In this document: positions 31,882 through 44,285 of the stretch, piece by piece
Numbering within the stretch: the first letter of the stretch is position 1
Layout: every line of letters begins with the position of its first letter
Assembly: GCA_963682175.1 (NCBI GenBank)
Contig: OY821775.1
Span: forward strand, 37,322,053-37,386,052
Origin: Triglochin maritima
Lineage: Eukaryota; Streptophyta; Magnoliopsida; Alismatales; Juncaginaceae
DNA: 64,000 bases
Reading direction: 5' to 3'
The notes under the pieces: model-generated
Database searches by the model: none
What the model was told of the DNA's origin: nothing
The model's input: only the letters and a program-made list of their open reading frames with translations
Position numbers and translations under genes: made by a program

Positions 31882-32220
31882 TTACAAAAACCCACACACA
31901 AAAGCATTCATTCATATAATTAATTTCTAAAGAAATTGTTTTGAAAAACTGATTCATTCACCTAATTGTGTTGAGTACTATTTCTTCTACAAATAACCAA
32001 ATATTTTGACTACTAAACACATCCAAATACCACTTGTTGATTGAATTTACAAAATCTAAAGAATGTTTACGAGGTTTTAAAATTACAGATTTTCAATAAA
32101 AATCATTAAAATGAATTTTGAGCCAATTCAATTTTCAGTAATTGAAACCTTTACGGTTTTTACAAAAACCAACTTGATAAATTATCAAATCCATTCACAA
32201 ACTGATAATGAACTATAAAT
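31882..32220. other. continuation of the paralogous flank
   Basis: Aligns with 3085-3398, then runs on past the point where copia R1 begins in the other copy. It therefore lacks the R1 insertion. Confidence 0.7.
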
Positions 32221-33183
32221 GTCCGACTATTTGTTTCATATATTGTTTTGACTATTGAGCTCGTTCAAGTACTGCTAATCGAATATTGTTATTGAATTAA
32301 CAATCAACCCACTTAAACTGAACAATCAACCCACTTATCCAACTTAGGTTGCGCCTGAATCTTTTTAGAAAATAACCAATTATTGACTCTCTTTTTCAAG
32401 GAAGGCCATCCACTTTTAGAGTTCTCCGCATCAAAAAACTTCCCAAGTAGTATGTTACTTCTCGGAAACTTTAGGTACAAGGGTTAATTGCAATTTGTCT
32501 GTTGTTTTTTCACTCGGCTGCACATTGCACCTGACGGTAAAACATAGTAGTTGCTACTGTCACCTTTCACTCATTCGCAATTTCCACCCATAACCTTTAA
32601 AACGTAATTATTACCCCCACCTTTCGTTCATATTCACTTTGACAATATCTCTTAGGTTCCGACCCAGAAAATGATGAACTGAACTCAACATATTGGCTGC
32701 TAAATAGTCTAAATTTGATCTACATTATGAGGATGAAGATTAACTTGAATACTTAATCCAACATTCAGATGATTCATTAATTCATACACACATGCATCTA
32801 TACATTTATAGATCAAACTTGTGTATATTCTTATCTTAATAGGTGATCAAGACTCAAAGAGCTAATTATTGAAGTTAAAATAGGAAATCCAGCTCATGAA
32901 GACTATTGAGAATTGAACTTAATCCTAGGTGGCATCCTAGTCACTAGCCACATCATCTATGGATGGTAATTCATCTAGGAGTTGATGACTCAACAAGTTG
33001 GAAGATAAAAGGTTGAAGGAAAGGAAGAGACAAAGAGTCTCTCCATTTATCCATGATTTTCATCCTTATTTTATGGTGCAATTTAAGTAGAAGGCCCTCA
33101 GCATGAAATGCGCATCAGGTGCGGCTTCTGAACCGCTGATTGGCGGTCTGGGACCGCTGGTTGGGGGTCCAAGTGTGCCTAGT
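32221..33183. other. non-coding stretch, partly LTR of copia Q
   Basis: No ORF of note. The right end belongs to the LTR of remnant Q; its start could not be placed. A degenerate pair of GC palindromes lies at 33133-33170. Confidence 0.4.
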
Positions 33184-33751
33184 GGACGGTGGATTTTTGG
33201 GGTGACTCGGTCTGGTGCTCCCCATCTTTCTCCCGCTTCTAACATCTGGTATCAGAGCCTCGTTTGATGGGGGAGCTCAAGAAGGACCTCGTTTGATCAT
33301 GTATCATTGCCTCACCTCTCAAATGGGAACTATGACAATTGGCGTATCCAAATACATACCCTGCTCGGTGCGCATGATACTTGGGATCTTGTGGAGAGCG
33401 GCTTTGAGGAGGAGGCCATGATGGGTAGCAACCGTCACACAAATCAAAGCACAAAAGTAGAGAAGAGCCAAAGACAAAAGTACTCTCTTCCTTCTCTTCA
33501 AAGCGGTGGATGAGAGTGACTTTGAGAAGATCGTTGAAGCCAAGACGTCAAAGGAGGCATGGGGCACCCTTGAGAAGAGCTACAAGGGTGCTGATCGAGT
33601 GAGGCAAGTGCACCTCCAAATGCTTCGAGGCAAGTTCGAGGTGTTGAAAATGAAAGAATCGGAAGGTGTTACCGATTTCGTGCGCTTGGTGGACGACGAC
33701 TTTCTGGGGTGACTCGGTCTGGTGCTCCCCGTCTTTCTCCCGCTTCTAACA
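33184..33751 (+). mobile_element. copia Q remnant: LTR end, primer site, partial gag, LTR end
   Basis: Two 61-bp direct repeats (33184-33244, 33691-33751), each ending CCCGCTTCTAACA, bracket a canonical initiator-Met primer site TGGTATCAGAGCC (33247-33259) and a partial gag. All pol sequence is absent; the second repeat follows gag directly. Confidence 0.7.
33295..33712 (+). pseudogene. copia Q Gag fragment
   Basis: NGNYDNWRIQIHTLLGAHDT and WDLVESGFEEE, then after a frameshift DESDFEKIVEAKTSKEAWGT, LEKSYKGADRVRQVHLQMLR and GKFEVLKMKE: the UBN2-type copia Gag domain. The frame ends a few codons into the second LTR repeat. No zinc knuckle. Confidence 0.75.
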
Positions 33752-34485
33752 AAGACTTGTAATTTTATCTTTTATTGACTCCTATGATCTTATGTAAGCT
33801 TCGGAACAAATTGAACCAAGATCAACACTTAAAGAAGTATAGGTTCTGTCCATATCCTAATTTGGACGACCAAAATCCCTGTGGATATTTGATTCCTTTT
33901 GACGGTAAACCCCAAACCTTGATTCATCTAGATTCAGACGATCCAACCTTCCTTAGATTGTCCAAACATATGTTTCAATAACTCTAGATCTTGACTTTAC
34001 ATAGGTTTCCGACAACTATACCTCTCTCTTGGGTCGTCCTAATTGTTTTTCCCGATTTTCCGGATAATTTACCCAAATTAATTCAAACGACTTGTGCTTC
34101 CTCGGGTCTTCTGAATCCTACTTTGCTTGGTCAGCATTGGAGTTGTGGATTTGGATAACCAAATCATTTTTAGGTCGTTTGATTCCTTTTTTAGGTGATT
34201 ATATTAAATATAGGTGTTTCTTTGGTCAAAAATTAAAGCTTTATCCCTATGGTTGCATCCAAATTTGTCTCATTATACACTCTTAAAGTCAAACAATGAT
34301 ATATATAATCAAATACCCTAATTCCATAACTTCGAACGATCGAACATATCTTAGACGTCTGATCTCAAGTTCTAAATTTTTTAGATCCTTTACTATTTCT
34401 TGATTTCGACAACCTACTCGCTCTTACGTCGATCGATCTCAGTGAAAACTCTTACTTATCTTTGACAAAGGTGATTTAGATGACC
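33752..34485. other. non-coding; possible old F-family LTR
   Basis: Begins AAGACTTGTAATTTTAT and TTATTGACTCC, faintly like the F-family LTR at 34704. No coding similarity seen. Confidence 0.35.
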
Positions 34486-35280
34486 TGGGTGTTGGTTTTT
34501 TTGCCTTAATCTATATTAATTTTGATGATTCATTAAACTAATCTTAATCAATCAATCAAAGTGAGCAAACACGATTACATGCATTGCATACATATTTGTA
34601 TACTTGCAACAATCTTAATAGATTGATCAAGATAATCATCAAAAAGGAGCATTGGGACAAAGACATCAAGACTCAAGACTCAAGACTTGTCATCAAAACT
34701 TTTGATCAAGACATGTAATTTTGTATTTATTGAGTCCATAAGGTTTAATGTAAACTTGAGCACTAGGATTCTGTCCCGTCCAGATTCGATAATTCGAACA
34801 CTACCCGGTCAACCGAAACCTTTCTCGTTTGGTCTACCGAACACCTATCGGTCACCCAAATACTTCCCACTAGTAAAACCTAGGTGTCATCTGGAATTGC
34901 TCTGACAGAAGATCGAACCACCTTCGGTCAACTGAATAGTCCTCAACAAGTTTCGGACTTCGCTCCAACGGTCGTATTCGAATTGAGTCCCTAGAGCCTA
35001 ATTGACTTGTCCCTCTTCGGACGACCGAATACCTATCGATCAACCGAGTCCTTCTTGGCTTTAGGTGCACAACGGCTATTGATACGTGGCACTTGACCAT
35101 TGTACCCAACAACTATTTGAGCTATAACTGAAAGTGCAAAACCCACGCTAACTTTGGTCTACCGAAGTGTACACAGTCAACCAAACTAGAGTAGATCAGA
35201 GCTCAACCAATCTTACTGTCCACCTTGGAACGAGGAACCGAATATAATTTGGTTAACCAAACTTAATTAAAAATATGTCA
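34486..35280 (+). repeat. truncated F-family LTR
   Basis: Starts TGTTGG followed by CCTTAATCTATATTAATT and follows 39031 onward for about 790 bp with many substitutions, then stops. The repeated CGGTCGACCG motif is decayed here. Confidence 0.7.
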
Positions 35281-35394
35281 AAAACACAAAAATATATAAA
35301 AGAAATGTAATTCATATAATGTTAAAATTTTGATCCATAAATATGTCAAAAGTCTAAAACAAAACAATAAAAAGTAGTCTAAATAAGAAAAATG

Positions 35395-35618
35395 TGTTAT
35401 GAAACCAAATGTATTATGGATGATTCACAATCCTTAACCCCCACCATTCAAGTAGATTTTTACTTTTATTAATATGATGTAATTCAATTTATTTGGTTGT
35501 AATCCCTACTACCTCCTCATGATAGGGGGTTATTGTACACATTCGTGGAGACAATAAAAAAATACATATCTCTCATCTCCCCCAATATTTTGTTCTTTAG
35601 ATTGTTTATTTTACAACA
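35395..35618 (+). repeat. R2 5' LTR (224 bp)
   Basis: TGTTATGAAACC to TTTTACAACA; homologous to 3399-3613 in inverse orientation. It is followed by CGTTATTTGCACGAGGC, not by the usual TGGTATCAGAGC primer site. Confidence 0.75.
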
Positions 35619-36447
35619 CGTTATTTGCACGAGGCTCTACGATTTAAGTCTGGTGAAGCACCCAAGGTAACCACCAGTAGACTAAACAACATAGTAGCTA
35701 AAAAGAGGTAACAACATAGACTTTCACATGCATTCTTTGAATCTATATTTTCATGCACCAAATCTATCTTGTTGATGTGGTTTGTACCGTGTCATGCGGA
35801 ATGATTTTCACACTCAACTGTTCTAATAATATCATTTACTTCTAGTCTAGAATATGATATGAAATGTGACTTGTGATATGAGCAATGAGACTTCAAATTA
35901 GGAAATGTATAATCTAGACCATGCATGTTTGCATATCACTCTTTGGGACCACAAGTTATAAGTGATTCCTACGTAACATCAAAATATATTGCGATATTTT
36001 CATCTTGCATATTTATTAAAATGCAATAGCTAATTATAAAAAGAAGTTGAAATGATTCAAACATGAACAATGACAGTGGAGGCACATATATTGCAACGTA
36101 TATTCGTAAATAATGGTTGTATTTCGGTTGAATATAAAGATTTCCAATCGCGTACATACGATCCTAGGATTTGGAAACACATGTTGAGATTCTTCATCAA
36201 CCTTAAGAATGACTTTAGAGATCTCTAATCTAATATAATTTTTACTGTAGTTTACATGAAAAAAATAGTGTTCGTGTGTATGTGATAACCTATTTGATAT
36301 TTATTTTTATGGTGCATATGAATACTAACGTTTTCACTGGGATATTTCAATGTCATTTATGAATTAAAATTTAATTTCTTATAATGATTTATGTTTTACA
36401 AAAATCCTTGATCAAGTATTGTTATTTACTTTATTGAAGCTATTATC

Positions 36448-36549
36448 ATGACAAATCTCACTAAGCTTGAGTTCATCGCCCTTGATATATCGGGAAAGAA
36501 TTACCTCCAATGGACTCTCAATGCGGAAATTCATCTTCATATAAAATAA
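36448..36549 (+). pseudogene. R2 Gag N-terminus
   Basis: MTNLTKLEFIALDISGKNYL then QWTLNAEIHL, the start of Gag in this copia lineage, ending at a TAA after 33 codons. Downstream gag and pol are too decayed to translate. Confidence 0.7.
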
Positions 36550-39025
36550 TAAAAATATTGTCCGTCATAGATAGTATTTTATTCCAATGAGATCTATTAC
36601 TGGCATGCTCATACTATGCTTTTATTTGTATGAAAAATTTCATATTAAATGTATTTTTCATCTGGATAGATAGAACCGATAACATTTGAAATACTAGTTT
36701 CAATAATATTTGGTGTATTTTTTGCAAAGCTTATTTTTAATGCATCTCATTTGGTTATCATATTATGTCACATAAAAATTCGATGTTATTTCGTTGCATC
36801 ACATCTGGAAATATTATGGTTTATCATTCCAGCACATGTGATTTATTTATGCAATTATATAAATGATATAATGTAGTATATTGCAACAAAATTTGAGTTT
36901 CCATATTATGAAGTAATTATTTACCATATGTCATGCTATCATTGAAAAGGAATCACTTCATCCCTGAAGGCAAAAACTGTAATCTTCACAAGGTGTAATG
37001 ATTTGCTATCCTCTTTGTTAAAATGATTTTAAAAAGTATTAGGATGTAATCTCATGTCTGTTTTTGTGGCTGGACAAAACATCAAGTTATTGATCAAAGT
37101 TACAGGATTTCCGATCCAATGAAGCATGAAAAGAAAAAGTTACATATTTAGTAGTGCTTCTAAAATTAAATGATTTATATTTCTCATGCAACTTTGTATT
37201 GATTCACTTGCTTTGTATAAGTTATATGAATTCTTAATATCATGTTGATTAAAAGTATATGTAAAGTGGTTCAAGCATGCGATTATTACTTGGTAATTTT
37301 GATACATCACATGATCATTCACAACTACTATGAGCATTCATCTCTTGAGCACATAATATCCATCTTGATAGATGTATATATAATACAATGTGCTACATTA
37401 TAGTGGAATTCAAATTACCATGTTACAAGTGATCATTGTTATTGAAAATGATATGCATTGTTGCCCAGAAGGCGAATATCTTGTGATCATTGTTATTGAA
37501 AATTATATGCATTGGCCCAGAAGACGAATATCTTAATATTCATGCAATGCTACCACACAAAGATTTAGAGATTATTCATTTAAAGAGGGTTATGAAATTT
37601 TATGATAATCTCTGAAGGAATAGTATGACCATCAAAGCGATGTGCAAATAACTAATTTAGTAAAAATGCACATCAATCACTAAATCAAACCCTATGACCG
37701 GAAGACCATAGATATATAGAGTTTAGTAGTACAGAAAAATATTTTATTGATCATTTTACGAATTAATGACCCAATATTCCAGTAGTAATATGGAATCAAA
37801 ACCCCAAAAGTTTTGGGTTATGCATTACCAATGATTGAAGGTCATGAGAGTTGTTGGAAAATCATGATACCTTTTTTTTTACCTTTTGTGTGTGCCGGAA
37901 GCACTCACTTCAGAGTATCGTGAAAACAAGAGCATTGTGCAAATAAAAAGTGTGAAATAAAGATGACTTCAATGTGACGAAACATGCCCAAAGTGCCTAA
38001 ATAAATAATCTCTTATCCAGTATGTTCAAAAATCCAATATAGTGTTTGATATAATTTAGACACGGTTTATCAACATGCATATCTACCAATATTGTTTATA
38101 CCAATATCGTATTTCCAATACTTACTTACTTTACGTGTACAATAATGAATAGATTGTTTCCCTCCTGCAATTTAAAGCTCCTGAAGGGCTAAGTTTTATT
38201 GTCCAATCCAATAATCATATATATAATGTACATTTTCTAGAATTAGGGGGAGAAACTAGGAGCTTAAAGAATACTAAGAAAATGTACTATATTGAACCTG
38301 AAGTTCATAAGACAATATACATACAAGTATGGTTGAACCTGAAGTTCATAAAATCATTATCGTGCAATATCTACCAAGTTATTGTCATACGTTTTTATTG
38401 ATCACAAAAGAGTGACAAGTCATATATTAGTAGACATAAACCGCATAATATAAAGTGAAGATCTCCACATGATAAAATATATTTGAGCTCAACCAACGCC
38501 AGAAGCGTGGACCATAACTTATATTATTTGTGGGTATTCACTCTCATTGCACCTCTTGAAGAGGTTATTCCTCAAGAATATAAACCCGTAAAAATAAATA
38601 CAGCTGCTAAACAAACGATTAAAGAATTACGGGGATACAAAATCATCAAATCCTAATGTTTTGGGAAACGATGAGGATTTGATTATTCTTGACGTAAAAC
38701 TTGCAATCAACTATATGTGTTGATACGAGAGATATTAAATAATTATTAAAATTATTGTCGACAATTTATTCGACTTCTTAACAACATGCTATCTCAAGAA
38801 AAGAAAAATGGATCCAAAACCTATGATTTTATAAGAATGCCAGAAGCATTCGTATTTGATATAAACAAAAGAAGGCAAACAATATATAATAAACTCGTTC
38901 AATAAATATATTATTTGGACCTGTAGTCTTGATTTCTGAAATTATATCCCTGAAGGATACAAATAGAAATCACAATAATATTGTAATACATTATAAAGCA
39001 AGAAGTAATATAAGGGTATTCCCAG
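36550..39025 (+). other. R2 decayed internal region
   Basis: No readable domain. It contains a local tandem duplication (37431-37485 and 37486-37534) and recurrent CCAGAAG/CCTGAAGG words, presumably relics of the coding region. Confidence 0.45.
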
Positions 39026-39030
39026 GACCC

Positions 39031-40556
39031 TGTTGGCTTTTTGGCCTTAATCTATGTTAATTTTGATGATTAATTAAACTAATCTTAATCAATCTACCTA
39101 ATCAATCAAAGTGAGCAAACACGATTACATGTATTGTATATATATTTGTATACTTGCAATCATCTTAATAGGTTGATCGAGACAATCAAGGAAATGAGCA
39201 TTGGGACAAAGATATCAGGACTCAAGAATTGTAATCAAAGCTTTGGACCAAGATATGTAACTTTGTATTTATTGAGTCCATAAGGTTTTATGTAAACTTG
39301 AGCACTAGGATTCTGTCCCGTCATTCATCGGTAAACCAAACCTATTTCGGTTAACCAAATCCTATCTAGTTCGGTCCACCGAACACCTTTCGGATACCCG
39401 AATACTTCCCACCAATAAAACTTAGGTGTTCTCTGGAATTGCCCCAACGGAAGACCGAACCACCTTCAGTCGACCGAATAGCCCTAGACCGGTTTTGGAC
39501 TTTGCTCCAACGGTCGCTCTCAAATTGAGTCCCTAGAGCCCAATTAACTTGTCCCATTTCGGACAACCGAATACCAATCAGTCAACCGATTCCTTATTGG
39601 CTTTAGGAGCCCAACGACTATTTACACGTGACACTTGACCGTTATCGTTAAACCAATTTCCCACTCAATGTCAGAACAAAACCCGCGCTAACTTTGGTCT
39701 ACCGAAGTGTACACGGGCAACCGAACTCGAGTAGATCAGAGCCCAACCAATTCTCTGTCCAGCATAGAACGGTGAACCGAATAGACTTCAGTCAACCTAA
39801 CTTAATTAGGGATAATAGATAAAAGCTACGTGAGGTTGGTGAACGGTGATTTGATACATAATCGGTCAACTGAGTTCTTAATTCAGACCAATTCTTTGGA
39901 CTACCATTTGGATAACGGTCGACTGAATATGCCACGATTTCGGCCCGAGCTTAAGTCATATCTTGCATTCCTATTGGTCCATTTCCCCACCAATTCCCAA
40001 ACAGCTAGTTGAGCTTGAAGGCTTATAAATAGGACCTCATTTGTTGGTTTTGTACTTCTTGAACACTTCCTATCTATCCAATACTCAAAGCCAAACCTCT
40101 CCATCTTCAAGCTCTCAATCCACAACACTCAAGCCTAAACTTCATCACTTGCATATCCAATTCTATATCAATATCCAAGTGTACTCAAGTGTAGAGTGTT
40201 ATTTAGATTGTGATTTCAATTCCTTATTCAAGAATCACCAAGTTGTAAAGCTTCGAGGAAGCTCCCTCTCGGGTTGTGAGAGGAGACAAGAGTGAGGCGA
40301 GGTTGCTCGTGAGGCTCGGTGTTGTAAGCGACGTTGATCTCAGCCTGGAACGGAGATTGGTTAGTGGAACCGTAAGCAAGCCTCGGGGGATCGAGCGAGG
40401 CTTGCGAGCAGGACTAGGACCCGGGTGTGGGTGCCGAACCTCTCTAAACTCCGGTGTCGACGAATTTGTGGTTTGCAATTGTCTCTTCCTTAATCCTTCG
40501 ATAATTATTTTTAATTCTACATTTATCTATCGATTAGAGGGCCATAGATCCTAACA
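39031..40556 (+). repeat. solo LTR, family F (1526 bp)
   Basis: TGTTGGC to CCTAACA with exact 5-bp duplication GACCC at 39026-39030 and 40557-40561. Contains a decayed series of CGGTNNACCG motifs (39330-39790) and a TATAAATAG at about 40024. No primer site or polypurine tract inside. Confidence 0.85.
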
Positions 40557-40561
40557 GACCC

Positions 40562-41769
40562 AACATCCATCGTGATGTTACTCATTCTCTCGTAATATTG
40601 ATAATACATTATGTTACTTGATCAATTTGATATCCATATAAGATATGTTGTGACTTTAATGTTTTATAAGTCACTTAATATTGGTACTTATATGAGAGTC
40701 CCTGAAGGACTAGTATGACAAAGTATATTATATGATGACAAGAATCAAAAGATGTACTATACAAATTTTGAAAAGATCACTATATGAATAAACAAGTAAG
40801 AGTGTGCATATAACATCGTCAATCAAAGTCATCACGAAGAATGATACGAAGTTGATCTTAGCCGTCCATATGATTCACCCAATAACAAAATTTACTAATT
40901 CTATTATATGTATATGACTTGATGTCATAGGACCTCCAAGAGAGTTTTTTGAAAACCTGTGAAATATTTAAATGACGGATTTTAAAATAAATGACTAGAG
41001 ATAAACCAATTGTTTTTTCGACAAGTTCGAACATTCTCCAGAAGCGAATTGGTACAATGATTCAAATGTAGAAAGGGAATATTGAAGAAAAATATTCTAC
41101 TAAATGCTCACCTTGAAAGCACATTAACAAAGGGCATCTATTGTATATCGACAAAGATCCAATTCTTATAGCACCAGAAGTTCATTATCATGTTCACAGT
41201 AAATGTTTCTCTGAAAACATTTAGATGACGTTCAATGATCTACCAATTTCTAGTCATGTAACAAGGATTTATATTAGTGATGTTTCCTACATGTCCAATA
41301 CACATCAATTATTATAGCAAACTATTTGGTGTCATTATGTGGAGTCGTTACAACTTTATGCAAGTTGGTGAATCAGTTATTGATTATTGCATTCTCAAAT
41401 TGCAAGGCATCAATATAAATATGAGACATCTGTAAATTGTCCATAAGTAATATCTTTTGAGGTAACATATTCATATTTTACAAAAGTAACCACAATTTGT
41501 GTTACTCTCAGTATATCATTTGAGAAAAATTGCGCAAACACCTTTCGCAATCCTTTTATCTAAGTGAAATATAGTAAATATCCATTAAATCTGTTAATCT
41601 ATGATGTATTTGTTTATAGAATCCCCATGCGCTTTTGTGTTTCAGAACTTTGTAAAATATATTCGTAAGTTTGGTAAACTACGAATCAGGGGGAGCAGAT
41701 TTGTATTTAACATCCCTGAAGGACGGATATCCCTGAAGGATAAAGCTCGGAAGACTTGTAGTTGCACTC
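40562..41769 (+). other. R2 decayed internal region, second part
   Basis: No readable frame. It ends with an AGGGGGAGCAG purine tract (about 41690) and two CCCTGAAGGA words just before the gypsy C insertion. Confidence 0.4.
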
Positions 41770-43160
41770 TGATTGACATCATTTCATGCTTATATTTGTA
41801 TCTTATATCCATTATCTTACACCTAAGCAATGCTACGTGACGAGTTTTATGTTTGAATTTCAGAAATAAATAGGTTTGAAGAGATGAAGCATGAAATGAC
41901 CCAAAAGCAGGGAAAAGACTTAATTGTGAGACCTTGGGACTAAGATGAAAGGGGGAAGGACCTGAACGTAAGACCGAAAGACCTAAGAGCAAAACAGAAA
42001 ACTCCACACCATCATGAGAGAGTATTTTGACAATTCGATTCGGGTCGGAGCTCCAATAAACAAAGTAGTTGCATCCAAGACCATGAAATACATCAAGCAA
42101 AGCCCAACACAAAAGCCAAATGGATCTGAAGCTTATAGACCGCTAATTGGCGGTCCAGATAGCTCTGGATCCGCTAATATTTTGGGAGCACGTGTATTAG
42201 TGTATGCTTAGTCTATTTTTGGTATTTGTTTAGTCCGACATCGGGGGATTGTCCCGGATTAGCTTTTTCGATGCCTATAAATAGAACTCTTCACCTTCCA
42301 TTGTATCCATCTCCCTCTTTGGTGGCCATCTTCCCTACTAAGAGTGAAGCCTTGAAGCATGGAGGGAGGGCTGCTTGTATTGAGTTAGTTAATAATAGAT
42401 GTTTTCCATTTAATTGTGTTGTCTCTCTCTTAGTTTAATTTCCTTTCATATGCATGCTTGCTTTTTTGTTTTGTTTTATGCTTCTTTAATATTTCTTGCT
42501 TGATTAGTGTAGTTTAATTTCAGTATCATGCTTCATTTTGTTAGAGTAGTTAGTTTAAATATGTGTGAGTAGTTCCATCCCCTTTTGGGGGTGGAGTAGA
42601 TGTGTGTACATGTTATGTAGATGGTATGAATGCTTGATATAAATATTTGTGAGAAATATTAGTATGCTTGCTTGAATTAATAAGGACTTTACTTGATGGT
42701 TTCTGCCATAGTTAGGTACACTCCATTCTTGTTAAGTTCTTAATAACAACCTTGCATTGCTCATATTAGTCACATAAGTTAGTGTTGTAAATGATAGGTT
42801 TTGCCATTAGGTACCTCTTATGCATTAACAAACACTAACTAACTTGAGCTTATTGTATGCATTCAACACCACACTTATTTCATGTGCACACACACACACA
42901 CTCCACCCCTTAGGCGTTTTCAATCCTGTGTTTTTATCTTCTTCATTAGTTGTTTAGCTTAGTTTGTTTAGTGATTTCATTTCAGCTTTGCTTGTTCACT
43001 AGTTTAGATTAGTGTAGTGTAGTGTAATACTTCTTTCTTCCCTTTCTTTCCACTCACCTTCGCACAAACCAAGCGTCGACACACCTCCCTGTGGATGACC
43101 CGTATTTGCCACCGCTTCAACGCGGCCGTGCACTTGCGGTTTAAATAAAATGATCAATCA
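41770..43160 (+). repeat. C 5' LTR (C-type, 1391 bp)
   Basis: TGATTGACATC to GATCAATCA, the ends forming a TGATTGA/TCAATCA pair. USE variant GTCCGACATCG at 42233-42243 and TATA at 42276-42283; palindrome remnant near 42139. Confidence 0.88.
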
Positions 43161-43166
43161 AGTTTT

Positions 43167-43184
43167 TGGCGTCGTTGCCAGGGA
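43167..43184 (+). other. C primer binding site (tRNA-Asp)
   Basis: TGGCGTCGTTGCCAGGGA, two transitions away from the E1 site, both consistent with CpG decay. Confidence 0.8.
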
Positions 43185-44260
43185 GTTGCTCTGTCCAAAC
43201 CTTGGTTTCAGGGATCATAGAGTTCACGGGGCGGCTACTGGAGGAGTTGGAGAAGCTAAACATCAAAAGGTACCGCCAATCAGCGGTCTGAGACCGCCAA
43301 TTGGCGGCCTGGTGAGGTCTTCTGGCTTCCATATTTCTTATGGTAGTTGTGTTCTTCATTTTCATTATCTGGGAGCCCTATTTTGCATGTTGTGACTTCT
43401 AGTTTGCTCCCAGATCATTAATCACTCCCCCATTAATCAACTTGGCCTTAAAATCCAAAGCAAAAGACTAGACGTTCTTACTTGTTTGGGTCACGCTTCA
43501 TGTACTTGACTTAGGCATATAGTCGTCTTTTCTTTTAGCTTTATCTTCAGTTGTTGAGCGCTGGCGTGAGGTACGCATTTCCTACACTCTCATTCATGCA
43601 TCTTGTATGCCCATGCATTAGTTAGTAGGAATTGCATCAGGACAAGAGTGAGTTGAGCTTTTGATTGGAGCGATTGATTGCTAGATCTTGGATCAAAATG
43701 CTACTAAGGAGGGGCTGTCCCATAAAAGATAAGGTGGGGGATTTCACCACCATTTCCTTGGCCCCAAAAATCACTCTTAATCAAGCCTTAACTAAAAGCA
43801 AGTAGACATTAGCCCTAAGGATTGCGGACGCACTAGAAGAGTAATCTAGTTGAGACCGTCATGACCTGATCGGCGTTGCCTACCTTGTCGATAGTAGGAG
43901 GTACTTGATCTCCGGATCTGGTATCACTTGCTGGGCATTGTGGTCCTCGTTGTAGGGAGGTGAGGCGTGTCAAGGCTAGTGATCTCGAAGTTAGGCGTCG
44001 TCTAGCCTAAGGACCCATAGCCTTAAGTTGTTTGAGTTGTGCTTTCTAGTTAGGCTTCTACCTGATCCCACTACCCACGTTAGATCTAAGGATTCTTCCC
44101 TCCTCATCTGAGTCATCTCCTCATCTATTCTCTACGTGTAGTCTCCTCCTCTGAGTACACCTTCTGTTGTGTGTTGTTTAGAGTCGAGTCGAGCATTTTT
44201 ATGCGAGGTTGGACTCGTTCTAGTGAGAGTGCTCGACTAGAGAGAGTGCATATTTCTGAG
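43185..44260 (+). other. C 5' leader
   Basis: Homologous to the E2 leader from about 43520. Contains two GC palindromes (43271-43310). The ATG that begins gag is at 44261. Confidence 0.65.
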
Positions 44261-44285
44261 ATGGATGGTCTTGGTGATTGACCAT

